From Brachypodium distachyon (Eukaryota; Streptophyta; Magnoliopsida; Poales; Poaceae), in NCBI RefSeq assembly GCF_000005505.3, contig NC_016131.3, positions 60,187,355 to 60,251,354 on the forward strand: DNA of 64,000 nucleotides, read 5' to 3'. This document shows, piece by piece, positions 34,641 to 45,679 of the stretch (position 1 is the first letter of the stretch; every line of letters begins with the position of its first letter). The notes under the pieces are model-generated. The model did no database searches and was not told the origin of the DNA. It worked only from the letters and a program-made list of their open reading frames with translations. The translations under genes were made by a program, and so were the position numbers.

Positions 34641-36033
34641 ATTTGTTCTTGTTCTCATTGGGGGAGTTGAAGAGAGATGGAAGTGAAGGAGCAATGGCAA
34701 TGTTTGCCCTCTCCGTGGACTCTTCCTCATCATCATCTTCGTCACCCGAAGTATATTCTTCTTGAACAAGAAGCATTCTTGGTTGCCTCTTCTTCGTTGG
34801 TTTCTTGTTGAAGGAGGGCTTGGTTTTCCCTTTAAGGATGAGACGACCATCATTCTCCTCACTCCTCTCATAGATACAATTTGCAATGAAATGGTCATTA
34901 TTACCACAATTATAACATTTACGAGATTTTTGACCTTTGGGCTTGGAGCTTGAAGCTCCCTTGTTGTAGTAGTTGGGGTTGAAGGAGTTGGACTTGACAA
35001 ACTTCTTGTTCTTCCAAAAAACTTGAGCCGCAAGAGCCATGTGATCATTGAACTCATAGTTGCAATTTTCTTCCGTGACCTCAACTTCTTCTTGTTGGGC
35101 TGCTTCACTTTGAGTTGGGGTGGAAGTCACGTTGGCCTTCAATGCAAGATTTGAGCTTTGTAAGAGAAACTTGGCGCGTATGAGGTTGTCCTCAGAGGTC
35201 TTCTTGAGAATATCCATAGCCACAAACTCTCCCATTACTTGACTTGAAGTCAAGCTATAGTAGTCCGTTCTTTGCCTAATCATTGCGGCATGAACCTCTC
35301 GGTGTGGAGAGATGGCTTTTATGAATAGACGCTTGAGCCATTCATCATTGATGTCACGACTTCCATGGTTCTTCATCTTGGCTCCAAGAGTGATGACTCT
35401 CCTATATAGCTCATCCGGAACCTCTCCATCCTTCATGAAGAAATTTTTGCATTCGTTGATGACCACCTCAAACTTTGACTTCCTAACACTCTCATTGTTG
35501 TCAAAGTGGTCACCAATGAGCTTCCAAGCGTTTCTAGCGGAATCCACACCACGGACAAATGTTCTATACTCCATGGGTAGAGCCTTTAGGAGTATTCCAA
35601 TGGCATGCTCATTGAGTTGATTGTCCACATACTCTCTTGGTGACAAGTTCTTTGGATCATGAACAAAGTAACCTTCTTCAACAATTCTCCACAACTCCGT
35701 TGATGTGCTCTTGAAGTGAGTCCTCATGGAATGAAACCAACCAACGTAGTTAGTGGAGGTTAGCATGGGGGGATCACCTTGTTTGTACATAGGTGGCAAA
35801 TTATGGTGGCGATGATTATATTGAGGTGGTGGAACCACCTCACTATACAACCCATAGCCACCCCTACCTTGGGATTTAGAGGCACTCTCTTCTATAGCCT
35901 TAGCCTTGTTACGTGCTTCGGCATCCGGATCTTTCTTAGTCAAATCCACCGCACTTGGTGGCTTGGCGGAAGGACTCGGTAGAAGAAGAAGAGGCATTGT
36001 TAGGTAGGTGCTCACTAATTTTTTTGTCCACAC
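34573..36033 (-). pseudogene. Copia gag with zinc knuckle (486 aa frame)
   Basis: Nucleocapsid-type polyprotein. The N-terminal domain has MLTSTNYVGWFHSMRTHF, LLKALPMEYRTFVRGVDSAR and KFEVVINECKNFFMKDGE, followed by the knuckle CYNCGNNDHFIANC (CX2CX4HX4C). Its open frame ends at 34573 after leaving the ancestral frame near 34630. The ATG at 36033 is near the deletion breakpoint, so the natural start may have been lost. Confidence 0.85.
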
Positions 36034-36047
36034 TATCTAGAATCACT

Positions 36048-37016
36048 AAGGTGGGATGAGCTCTCACAACACCACAAAGGCGAGGTGAGTTTCACTAATG
36101 GCTTCCTTAAAGGCGAACGCCGAACCTTTACAAACAAGGAGAAGGGCACGAATCCACAACTAAATTGGAGGCTCCTTTCCAAATCCTCAAACACATCCTC
36201 ACGGGATTGGAGTGCTTGAAGAGACATCTTTCGGCTAGGGATCCCAAAATCCCAAGAGTAACAAAATCCACCAAGGAAAACGAGAGGAATCAACTTTTGA
36301 TTTGGTGAAACCCTAGATCGAGCTCTTCTCAACCCTTCCTCAAAGTATTAGCTAGGGGGAAGCACTAGGGAGAGAGATCTCGAGATTTGAAGCTTTGGAG
36401 GTGAAGAACGCTTGCAAGAATGGAGCCTAGAACCGTTGGGGACGAAGACCCCCTTTTATAGGGATCCCCGATTTCTACCCATTATGTGCAATTTCTGCAT
36501 AGGGCGGTACTACCGCTAGCTCAAGCGGTACTACCGCGAGCGCTAGTGCAGCACCGGTACCGTACCAGTGCCGCTATATGTCAGTAGTGTTTTGCTACCT
36601 CATAGCACTGGTGCGGTACCGGGGCGGTACAATCGCGACCGGTACTACCGGCCTGGAATGACCGGTACTGCCACCTTGGACAGAAAAACTAGCAGAGCCC
36701 TTTGGTTCAAGAATTGGCTTTAGGTAATCTTCACCGGTGGGATTGAGGCTATCTGGTAGGTGCAATTTGGTGGTTGTGTGTACGTGAAATTGATTCACCC
36801 AAGCCTTCCCAGATGGACTCCCTCTTTATAGTACGGATTTTCCTACGACTCAATATAAATAAAAAGCCGTAAATCCTTCTACGCTTCTTTCCTTTGAGGG
36901 CAACGAACCGTTTTGCTTGATTCTATATAATTTCTGAAAACACTTAGTATACGGTTAGACCACATATAAAGTTGTCATTAACACCAAAACTCATTCGGGA
37001 TCGAAATGCCCTTTCA
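36048..37016 (-). repeat. 5' LTR of the Copia element, truncated (969 bp)
   Basis: Matches the 3' LTR from its outer end down to the point aligned with 25980. The remaining ~355 bp of the LTR, the primer-binding site and the leader are missing, and gag follows within 15 bases. The breakpoint lies where CACCACAAAGG/TCACTAAGG-type short repeats occur, suggesting deletion by microhomology. Confidence 0.85.
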
Positions 37017-37172
37017 AATAGGGAATCATTATCACGTGGTGTATTTTTCTTTAGCTAAGTTATAAGAAGTTCCGATTTGATAGATCATGTTTCGGCTTCT
37101 GTAGTTCTTGCTAATGAGATAGCATATCTCTAGAAGTATGGAGAAAATGTTGTTTATTATGTCAAATATCTA

Positions 37173-37254
37173 CTCCGTCCGTTCCATAAAGATTGGCACG
37201 GTTTCGAACTAGAGCTAGTTCAAATCCATGCCAACCTTTATGGCACGGAGGGAG
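37173..37254. mobile_element. Stowaway MITE (82 bp)
   Basis: Starts CTCCGTCCGTTCCATAAAGA, ends TTTATGGCACGGAGGGAG, and is flanked by TA on both sides. The middle is an inverted repeat (TTGGCACGG...GAACTAG / CTAGTTC...). Confidence 0.88.
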
Positions 37255-37256
37255 TA

Positions 37257-38560
37257 CCTGATATTTAGTTTGGTAAATACTAAGATATCTTTACAAACAA
37301 AAATACAACTATATATTTACTGTTATAAAAATTTGAGTTGCTGCTTGTCCATTTTCACACACCTAGAAACTGATTGCAAATCATATTCATTGCTATATAT
37401 TCTTTGTTGTAGATATTAATTGATATTTGGTACAAAGTCGATCAATAATACCCAAATATTTAAAGAACTCATGTAATACAGAAATGTAAAATAATTTTAA
37501 ATAGTAGTAACAGATATTTAGTTACTAGATAATATATGATCAAATGAACTATATTGAAATGAATTGCAGAAAAAGGTAAATAAACCAAAATTATTAAATT
37601 TACTTTTGCAAACATAGAAAATATTGAATTTATATGTTTTAGTGCTAGAATAGGAGTTTGCCCTATCTCAGAAACCATTTGTCCTCCGCCCATGCGGTGT
37701 TCATGCAACAAACTGTCGACCTACCCTTTCGTATTCCCAAATCCGTAATCGTCAAAACCAGCGGTGTCCCCGAAACTACGTCATCATATGTAGTCTAACA
37801 TCGTATTCCAAACGGATAATCAAATTAAGACCTAGAATAAGTTAACGAAAAGATCAAAAGTATTGACGCAGATCTGAATCGGTTACCGGAGAGAAATACG
37901 ACGGCCAAGCTGGTTCTAAGATCGGGTTGCTTTCGGTGCCGCACGAGCTCTTTGCCCGCCTCGAGCGTGCGGAATGGGGAGGAGCCACCACTAGACCTTG
38001 CGACTCGGCTGGATGCCGAGTACTGATGCCGCAACCGACAAGTTCACCGAGGAAGAAGGGAGATATAAACAAGGCAAAAGCGACGCCATGAAGATAGAAA
38101 TGGCTGGCGGTTAGGTTTGGACCCTACCTGACAACGTCGTGTGCGTGACGGGTGGCCGAGTGGGCCCTCAAGGTGTGGTGCGGAAATGACACGTTGGGTG
38201 GGTACGAGCAGCGAGTGGGTTTTGCACCTCATGTAGTAGCAGGCTGACCTCCCCCCAAAAAAGTACTCCAATAGGCTGACATGTGGGTCACGCGAATTAA
38301 TAAAGTACATGCAATGTGTCAGCGGGAGAGATTTCGCATGTGCCTTTGACGGAGGTTCTTGATTTGGCACGCACTTGGGTGTAAGAAGTGGAGTTTATGC
38401 GTGACAACGAGTGGGGTTGGGGTAGGGGCTGATTAAACGGTCTACGAACTATAGTTATGCCGGTTTGGGGCTTCGGATTTAGGTTATTCTTTAGATACAA
38501 AACATTAGATTAAAAAAACAAAATCCATGTTCGCTTCTGTCGCATGTGCAAATGCGGACA
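37257..38560. other. Intergenic DNA
   Basis: AT-rich to 37800. 37850-38100 is moderately GC-rich with a minus-strand open frame (38072-37854) that has no recognisable motif. No feature can be supported. Confidence 0.35.
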
Positions 38561-38569
38561 CCGGGAGTG

Positions 38570-39468
38570 CGGACACCCCCCTTTTTGTTTAGGTAGAGTG
38601 GGGCGCGGGGAGAGTGCTCCAAGCCTCACCTGTAAGGACTTCGACTCCGGCACCGATTTACCCAGGTTCGGGCCAACCGAAGGTGTAATACCCTACGTCA
38701 TGCTTTGAGTTTATAGATGGTGGTGGATGACACAAGGAGAGATTACAATGTGTGGACGGAGCGGTGAGCTCTAGCCTAAACTACGGCAGCCCGAGGAGGA
38801 ATAAGAAGCAGACGTTGCTCTTCTCCGGCGGTCGGAACACCAACCCTTCTCCTACCCGAACTGCTTATGCTTGGTCTATCCCTGCCAACCTCTCTTGAGT
38901 GGAAGCCTTGGGCCTCCTTTTATGGTTCAAGGGGTCACCACAGTGGCAAACTTAGGGCACACGGCATGCGTGCTGCTACAGGGAAACATCCCCGTGACAA
39001 GACGAATATGAAGCTGTCCGCCTGCACCGTGGCTCCTGTCCAAAGTGATCTGTACCCTGCCGAGGGCGCAGAGAAGCTTTCGGCCCTGTCGGTGATAGTC
39101 CGGGCGAGGCATGGAAGCTGGCCGGTCAAAGGGTAAAGGGGACCTGCTGCATCCCACGTGTCGTCCTCGCCAGCGATCGTCATACCGCAGTCGTGCAGTC
39201 CCGAGGACGCCCTTTGAACGGGCAGATTCGTACCAGCCCCGGCTCGTGGGCGCCAAAGTAGCCGTCCAGGGCCGCCTGAGGTAAGCAGTGACGCATTCCC
39301 TCCCGGGTGCCAGACCAGGCACCCCCGCGGAGCCTTTCAGCCCCGGGCCCGAGGGAGGAGAGAACGGTCACAGTCTCCCAGGAAGACAATGCCGGGAAGG
39401 CGGTCCTCGGGGTACCCCTTTATCACGTTCCTAGGATCCAGGATACCCCCGTATCCCCGGAACCGACA
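38570..39468 (-). mobile_element. Gypsy-type LTR-like segment (solo or truncated)
   Basis: On the minus strand it begins TGTCGGTTCCGGGGATACGG, a common start of grass Gypsy LTRs. It includes GTAGGGTATTACACC and TTGGCCCGAACCTGGGTAAA, wording found near the end of such LTRs. The right flank is GCTGC. I could not find a matching left flank, so the lower boundary is approximate and truncation is likely. No internal Gypsy domains are present. Confidence 0.5.
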
Positions 39469-39973
39469 GCTGCAAACATAATATATGTCCAAAAATTGGA
39501 TTCTCCCAAACCGTTTTTCTTTGTAGGTTCCCCAGTTTGGATATTTTTCTGAAAGCAGGAGGGGGGCAGGGTGGGTCTTTTGAAAGAGGAGCGTGCTAAA
39601 TTATTAGTAGGACTTTCTGTACATATAGTTTATAATCTCTTTCCAAAGTTATGTCGGTCCAAAATATATCTCTCAATCCACTTTGCTAATAAACATTTTA
39701 AGGTATATCCCCAAACCTCTGTACTTTTTCGTGCATTGGCGCCAAGTCCCAATGAGCTGAATGGCATTTTCTATGTTCATCATAGTAATCTCATAAACAA
39801 TGATTCATTGAAAATTAATTTGTCTAATAGCCAAACAAGATTTTAAGAAGATTGATTTACCACCATAAGAAAGTAGTCTCACTCTCTCCTCGACCTGCTA
39901 TAATGTAGGGTCTCCCCTAAAAATATATCACAGGCCAGCTTTGTAACTTACAGCCCGAAGATTAAGTTTTCTA
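39469..39973. other. Intergenic DNA
   Basis: AT-rich. No gene or repeat recognised. Confidence 0.35.
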
Positions 39974-40086
39974 CTCCCTCCGACCCATATTACGTGTCTC
40001 AAATTTGCTCAAATATGGATGTATCTATTTTGAAAAAGCGTCTAGATACATGTAATATTTCGACATGTAATATGGGTCGGAAGAAG
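39974..40086. mobile_element. Stowaway MITE (113 bp)
   Basis: Starts CTCCCTCCGACCCATATTAC, ends GTAATATGGGTCGGAAGAAG, and is flanked by TA. Same length and interior as the element at 21017-21129; the right end has two substitutions. Confidence 0.9.
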
Positions 40087-40219
40087 TACAAGATATTTCT
40101 CAGATAAAGAAGGCCGTTATCTCAGCCATTTTCCTATCTCGTTATTTAGCTGAATAGTTTATCCATTAGGGCGAATCCGTAATTAATCACTCCATTTTGT
40201 GTGGCAAATATAGATAGCC

Positions 40220-40700
40220 ATCCGGCCGCGCTATCTTGAAAAGCCCGAAAGCCAACCGGGCTTGGCCCATTGCGCCCGGCCTGGCACAAAAATAATCAGG
40301 CCGGCCAAGCCCGAGGCCCCGCCTGTGCCGCGCCTAGGCTTCAACCCCCGTTTATATTTTTTTTCTTTATTATTTAGGGTTGGTATATTTGGTCCTTCTC
40401 AAATGTAGCCCAACTCATCTTTTTTTTTTCTCTTTTAGCCCACCATTTCTTCATGTTTTGACCTATTCCAACCCTTTTTTGTTTTTTCACCGATTTGGCC
40501 CATGTGTGAGGCCGGATTTCTCAGGCCCCGCCAGGCCTTAACAGGCCCGGGCCAGCCCAACTAGGCTCGGTGCCACGCATGGGCCCGTAGGAGGAGTTTT
40601 CGGGCTGACCCCTCTATTGTCAGGCTTCTCCGGGCCAGCCCGTTTATCTCGAGCTGGGCCCATGCCGGGCCGGCCCGGCCTGTTGCCTCTAGTGGCAAAT
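40220..40700. repeat. GGCCCGG/GCCGGGC-rich repeat region before the PPR gene
   Basis: Many copies of GGCCCGG, GCCGGGC, GGCCAGCCC and related words cluster at both ends (40225-40340 and 40510-40690) around an AT-rich middle. The arrangement resembles subterminal motifs of hAT-like elements. Ends were not defined. It abuts the PPR gene and may overlap its promoter. Confidence 0.45.
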
Positions 40701-40741
40701 ACAAACGAGGGAGAGAGACATCCCCAGCCCGTGCTATACCA

Positions 40742-42985
40742 ATGCGAGCATCATCAGCGCTGCCTAGAGGCGCCCACGCCGTGCTCATCACCTCCGGCCA
40801 ACTTCGCCACCTCGACCCTCTACTGCAAGTTCCACCGCTCCTTCTCAACAACACCCTCATCGCTGCTTTCTCCCGAGCCGCCCTCCCCCGCCTCGCCTTC
40901 CCGCTCCTCCGCCACATCCTCTCCTGTGCTTACCCCTTCCGCCCCGACGGCTTCACCTTCCCGTCGCTCATCCGCGCGGCTCCGAGCAACGCCTCCGCCG
41001 CGCAGCTCCACGCCTGCGCCCTCCGGCTCGGTCTCGTCCGCCCGAGCGTCTTCACCTCGGGCTCCCTCGTGCACGCTTACCTCCGGTTCGGCCGCATCTC
41101 GGAAGCTTACAAGGTGTTCGACGAAATGTCGGAGCGGGATGTGCCCGCGTGGAACGCGATGCTGTCTGGATTGTGCCGCAACGCCCGTGCGGCTGAGGCT
41201 GTAGGACTGTTTGGGAGGATGGTCGGGGAGGGTGTCGCTGGCGACACAGTGACGGTCTCGAGCGTGCTGCCGATGTGCGTCCTACTGGGGGACCAGGTGC
41301 TTGCACTGGTCATGCATGTGTACGCTGTGAAGCACGGGCTGGACAAGGAGCTCTTCGTGTGTAATGCATTGATTGATGTGTATGGAAAGCTGGGGATGCT
41401 GGAGGAGGCACAGTGTGTGTTTCATGGAATGGAGTGCCGTGATCTGGTGACATGGAACTCGATCATCTCAGGGTGTGAGCAAAGGGGGCAGACTGCTGCT
41501 GCTCTCAAGATGTTTCAGGGTATGAGGGGAAGTGGGGTTTCCCCTGACGTGCTGACACTTGTTAGTCTGGCATCTGCTATTGCCCAGGGTGGGGATGGCC
41601 GCAGTGCGAAGTCGTTGCATTGTTATGTGATGAGGCGTGGGTGGGATGTGGATGACATAATTGCAGGAAATGCTATAGTTGATATGTATGCCAAGTTATC
41701 AAATATTGAGGCTGCCCAGAGGATGTTTGATAGCATGCCAGTTCAAGATTCTGTGTCCTGGAACACGCTGATCACAGGGTATATGCAGAATGGACTTGCC
41801 AATGAGGCAGTCGAGAGATATGGTCATATGCAGAAGCATGAGGGTCTAAAGGCTATTCAAGGGACATTTGTTAGTGTTTTGCCTGCGTACTCACATCTTG
41901 GTGCCTTGCAGCAGGGCATGCGAATGCATGCATTGTCCATTAAGATTGGATTAAATGTGGATGTGTATGTCGGTACTTGTCTGATAGACCTGTATGCTAA
42001 ATGTGGGAAGTTGGCTGAAGCAATGCTCTTGTTTGAAAAAATGCCTAGAAGGAGTACAGGTCCCTGGAATGCCATAATTTCTGGTCTTGGAGTTCATGGG
42101 CATGGTGCAGAGGCTCTCACTCTGTTCTCACGGATGCAGCAAGAAGGAATTAAGCCTGATCATGTCACATTTGTTTCATTATTAGCTGCCTGTAGTCATG
42201 CTGGCTTAGTTGACCAAGGTAGGAGTTTCTTTGATGTGATGCAGGTGACCTACGATATTGTTCCCATCGCAAAACATTATGCGTGCATGGCAGATATGCT
42301 TGGCAGAGCTGGTCAGCTAGATGAAGCTTTTAATTTCATACAAAACATGCCAATTAAACCTGATTCTGCTGTTTGGGGCGCTCTGCTTGGTGCTTGCAGG
42401 ATTCATGGGAATGTTGAAATGGGCAAAGTGGCTTCACAAAACCTATTCGAACTTGATCCGGAAAATGTTGGATATTATGTTCTCATGTCAAATATGTATG
42501 CAAAGGTTGGGAAATGGGATGGAGTTGATGAAGTAAGGTCTTTGGTCAGACGTCAAAATTTGCAGAAAACCCCTGGATGGAGTTCAATAGAGGTGAAAAG
42601 ATCAGTGAATGTATTTTACAGTGGCAACCAGACAGAACCCCACCCTCAACACGAAGAGATCCAGGCAGAGCTGCGGAGTCTGCTGGCCAAGATCAGAAGT
42701 GTAGGTTATGTTTCAGACTACAGTTTTGTCCTACAGGATGTAGAGGATGATGAAAAGGAACATATCTTGAACAATCATAGTGAGAGATTAGCTATTGCCT
42801 TTGGCATCATAAATACTCCTTCAAGAACTCCGCTCCATATATACAAGAATTTGCGTGTGTGCGGGGATTGCCACAATGCTACCAAATATATATCACAAAT
42901 AACTGAGAGGGAGATCATTGTCCGGGATTCAAACCGGTTCCACCACTTTAAAGATGGTCACTGTTCTTGTGGGGATTTTTGGTAA
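40742..42985 (+). CDS. Pentatricopeptide repeat protein, PLS class with E and DYW domains, 747 aa
   Basis: Intronless organelle-type PPR protein expected to bind a specific mitochondrial or plastid RNA and edit C to U. Repeats begin near residue 100 and show the typical words AYKVFDEMSERDVPAWNAML, GMECRDLVTWNSIISGC, NAIVDMYAKLSNIEAAQRMF and LIDLYAKCGKLAEAMLLFEK. They are followed by the E/E+ region (GALLGACRIHGNVEMG, YYVLMSNMYAKVGKWDGV) and the DYW deaminase. The deaminase zinc and catalytic residues are present: HSERLAIAFG and CGDCHNATKYIS. The last residues are CSCGDFW, so the terminal DYW is DFW. The N-terminus is hydrophobic and basic but not a clear transit peptide. The first in-frame ATG was used. 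The RNA target cannot be deduced. Confidence 0.95.
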   Translation: MRASSALPRGAHAVLITSGQLRHLDPLLQVPPLLLNNTLIAAFSRAALPRLAFPLLRHILSCAYPFRPDGFTFPSLIRAAPSNASAAQLHACALRLGLVRPSVFTSGSLVHAYLRFGRISEAYKVFDEMSERDVPAWNAMLSGLCRNARAAEAVGLFGRMVGEGVAGDTVTVSSVLPMCVLLGDQVLALVMHVYAVKHGLDKELFVCNALIDVYGKLGMLEEAQCVFHGMECRDLVTWNSIISGCEQRGQTAAALKMFQGMRGSGVSPDVLTLVSLASAIAQGGDGRSAKSLHCYVMRRGWDVDDIIAGNAIVDMYAKLSNIEAAQRMFDSMPVQDSVSWNTLITGYMQNGLANEAVERYGHMQKHEGLKAIQGTFVSVLPAYSHLGALQQGMRMHALSIKIGLNVDVYVGTCLIDLYAKCGKLAEAMLLFEKMPRRSTGPWNAIISGLGVHGHGAEALTLFSRMQQEGIKPDHVTFVSLLAACSHAGLVDQGRSFFDVMQVTYDIVPIAKHYACMADMLGRAGQLDEAFNFIQNMPIKPDSAVWGALLGACRIHGNVEMGKVASQNLFELDPENVGYYVLMSNMYAKVGKWDGVDEVRSLVRRQNLQKTPGWSSIEVKRSVNVFYSGNQTEPHPQHEEIQAELRSLLAKIRSVGYVSDYSFVLQDVEDDEKEHILNNHSERLAIAFGIINTPSRTPLHIYKNLRVCGDCHNATKYISQITEREIIVRDSNRFHHFKDGHCSCGDFW

Positions 42986-43184
42986 AACATAATATAATGT
43001 TTTTTGTATGTAGAACGTTTTTAGTCAAGCTGAGTCTACCTAGTCATCAAGTAGGATGTTAATATTGATGGACTGATGAGGTTTAGGAATGAACTGAAAT
43101 AGTTTACTCATGTCAAAAGTAGATAGAACGGTTTAGTTAATAAAAAATCTTTCCTTCTATTCTTGAACTGATAGTATTTAACAG
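42986..43184 (+). other. 3' flank of the PPR gene
   Basis: AT-rich sequence expected to include the 3' UTR. It leads directly into the tandem duplication at 43185. Confidence 0.4.
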
Positions 43185-43906
43185 AATACATTTGTTGTTG
43201 CTTGTTAATATTGAGTTTTAACAATAAATTTCTCTGACCAGCTTTAGACTCTTTTATAGACCTGGCCTCCTGGGTCATTTCTGGTATATTGGTTGGGAAG
43301 TAAGGTTACATGAATTTGGCGATAGTTTCTCATCATTGGGAACATGAGTGGTTCTTGTGAAAATAGAAGTATTGGTACTCAAAGCCCAGGTAATAATGAC
43401 ATTGGTTGTATGTTCCTATATGAATTTGGCACCTCATGGAACTTCACCTTATGTGGTACATTTTCTGTTCAATTATGTTATTAATTCTTTGAAGCAATCG
43501 ATATGGATCTTACTCTGCCCAGTGCCTTACATATGTATTGGACAGTGGACACACAATGGGAAATACATTTTTTGTTGCTTATTAATATCGAGTTTTAATA
43601 CCTCTTTTATAGACCTGGCCTCCTGGATCATTTCTGGTATACTGGTAGGACAGTAATGTTACATGAATTTGGTGATGGTTTCTAATAATCGCAAACATGA
43701 GTGGTTCTTGCGAAAATAGAAGTATTGGTGCTCAAAACCCAGGTAATAAGGACATTGTTTGTTTGTTCCTCTATGAATTTGGCACCTCATGGAACTTCAT
43801 CGAATGTGGTACATTTTCTCCCCTTTTATGTTATTAAATCTTCGAAGCAATCAATATGGATATTATTCTCCCCAGTGCCTTACATATGTATTGGACAGTG
43901 GACACA
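43185..43906 (+). repeat. Tandem direct duplication, two ~350 bp units
   Basis: Unit 1 (43185-43555) and unit 2 (43562-43906) share long runs such as GACCTGGCCTCCTGG, GTGGTTCTTG, AGAAGTATTGGT and CAGTGCCTTACATATGTATT in the same order. They differ by scattered substitutions and a ~25 bp segment near the start of unit 1. No conserved frame. Confidence 0.85.
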
Positions 43907-45026
43907 TCTAAGCTTATGATGTCCAGTGCACTTAAAACTCTAATCCTGCCATCATCCAGGTCACAGCGTACAATATCCTTCTTGCCTTTAATTCCCGTGT
44001 GAAGCTCCGTTTTTGTACAACATTAGTAATGTGCATGTGGTTGTATGTATCTTCCTGTCAACTGCCAACTCTGTTTGCATCACTAGTTCAGCATCCACAC
44101 ATCCATGATCATGGATTCCAGAATGATAAAAATTGCAGAGCTTTCACATCTTGTCTTCTCATATAGGAAACTCGCATTGAGTTGGAACTTCTCCTTCGCT
44201 GTGTCAGTTACAGGTACCAGTTCATGCTCCCATGTAGCTATGAAACTCGTGATTTCTTCCTTAACGGAAATTTCCTTGTGAGGGGCCATGTGTCGTGTGG
44301 GAAACACTACCGCATGCAAATGATACCCTAGTTTTTCAAATAACAACCTTTTATTGGCCGTTACTAGAAAAAGAAAAGGACGACTGGGAGGAGGATGCCC
44401 TCCACGGTGCAAGTGCACTGGCGGGTGGGCATGCTCCCTTAGCAAGAGAGAAAGATTCACTGACGTCATGTGACTTCGGGCGGCTGAAATATGGGTTCCA
44501 CAACAAGTTGGCACACATGTCAGTCATCCAAAATCACACGACTTAGCGACCCATGGCACCCTCCCATGGTGTTTTCTTCTTTCTAGCTCTAAGATTCAAG
44601 ATGCAATAACTTTTACGAACAATTTTCACGGTCAGATTTTTCTTGACGAGATCTTCAAATCTAGACCCCATAATTCTACCTCTGAAAAAATTATCCATTT
44701 TTGTCCTATCTTGATTGCTACATTAGTCATATCAAGTTGCTCATTAATATCTTTGACTAATGACTATGGCAGGACTACTCGTGAGACACAACAAAAGGAC
44801 AAGACTGAGTGCAGGAGTTTTGTAAAACACAACACAAGACACCACGTGGCGCAAGACAAACAATTACATACACAAAAACAGTCAGGATAACTATGAAATA
44901 CAAGACAAGACTACTATGAGACATTAGGCAGGACAAACATGAGAAGTTAGAGAAGATAAAAAATGGCAAAAAAGTTCAATACAACATTTATATATGATCT
45001 AGTCTTACTACTTTCTCGCAAGAAAT
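43907..45026. other. Intergenic DNA
   Basis: A minus-strand open frame of 143 codons (44514-44083) has no recognisable domain. 44760-44950 is rich in ACAAGAC/ACAAAAC words. No gene supported. Confidence 0.35.
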
Positions 45027-45181
45027 GCAAACTCGGGTGGTTTGGTTCATTGTGGTGGAACCATCAACCCAAGTTCAAGTCCCGAAGAGCCCTACAAGTC
45101 TCAAACATGTGTGTTCGCATTTCATTGAATTTAACCGGCGATGTAGCAATGTCTACGTTTGTATTGTGTTTCCTAAAAAAC
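45027..45181 (+). mobile_element. tRNA-derived SINE with perfect 17 bp target duplication
   Basis: Identical 17-mers ACTTTCTCGCAAGAAAT lie at 45010-45026 and 45182-45198. The 155 bp insert starts GCAAACTCGGGTGGTTTGGT (A-box-like) and has AAGTTCAAGTCCCG about 60 bases in (B-box-like GTTCRANTCC). It ends in a T-rich then A-rich tail. The layout matches plant SINEs such as Au. The exact family was not verified. Confidence 0.8.
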
Positions 45182-45367
45182 ACTTTCTCGCAAGAAATAA
45201 ATGGTAAAACTGAATGTTGTAGGATCACGCAAAAAAGAAAAGGAAAACCTCGGAGAAAACCCGAGTGGCTGCACCCTCTCCTCAGGTGAAACCCTTTTTG
45301 TTTTAGCAAAACCGAAAAAGAAAGAGTGAAAAAAAAAAGAACTCCCACGTTTTAATGGGCCGCCTTA

Positions 45368-45485
45368 GGGCTCGTTCGTTTGTGGGTTTCCCGGTGGGGA
45401 TCAGGCAGGATCAACGGGAATTTGTGCTAAAATCTTGATAATCCCGGTTGATCCAAGCCGGGCTGGGACAAAACGAACAGGGCCC
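45368..45485. mobile_element. Tourist-type MITE (118 bp)
   Basis: Ends GGGCTCGTTCGTTTG at the left and the inverse of CAAAACGAACAGGGCCC at the right. The interior is also self-complementary (CCGGT...GGGATCA / TGATCC...CGGG). Flanks TTA and TAG fit the 3 bp Harbinger/Tourist site with one change. Confidence 0.8.
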
Positions 45486-45489
45486 TAGT

Positions 45490-45679
45490 GGGTAGAACGG
45501 AACAGGCTTTCCCCACCATCTCTCCCTGCCTCGTGCTCTCGAAAAAAAAACAATTCACTCTCTGGCTCTCTGCCTTGTAGGATAGGGAGCAAACGCTGAA
45601 GACAGCCGACGAGTGGAGGCTGGGAGACTTTTTTTTTTTTGCGGAGAAGGCCGGGAGATCTGCTGTCTGCGCATCCAAG
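45490..45679 (+). promoter_or_regulatory. Possible 5' leader exon of OST4
   Basis: CT-rich leader-like DNA (CTCTCTGGCTCTCTGCC) ending ATCCAAG|GTAGATC, a plausible donor. If joined to the acceptor at 50805, it would give a 5.1 kb 5' UTR intron. Plant OST4 genes commonly have an intron just before the ATG, but this partner exon is a guess; other leaders between 45.7 and 50.7 kb are possible. Confidence 0.25.

Larger units (their letters stand above)
25625..37016 (-). mobile_element. SIRE/Maximus-type Ty1-Copia retrotransposon, 11.4 kb, defective
   Basis: Both outer ends read TGAAAG (left on +, right on -), and the flanking 5-mers are both AATAG (25620-25624 and 37017-37021), an exact target duplication. 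Order on the minus strand: 5' LTR, gag, protease, integrase, reverse transcriptase, RNase H, a long extra ORF, polypurine tract, 3' LTR. Integrase before reverse transcriptase makes it Copia. The long size, coiled-coil gag extension and ORF after pol point to the SIRE/Maximus lineage. Every coding domain is intact in parts, but the frame is broken at least at ~34630, ~33740, ~33550, ~33000, ~32590, ~31400 and ~30800. In a ~205-base stretch after 25983/36052, I counted 16 LTR differences, 14 of them transitions, so the insertion is not recent. Confidence 0.93.

Noticed and set aside
45027..45110. tRNA gene
   Set aside because: A-box-like and B-box-like words are present, but there is no cloverleaf or acceptor stem. 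The 17 bp target duplication shows a SINE.
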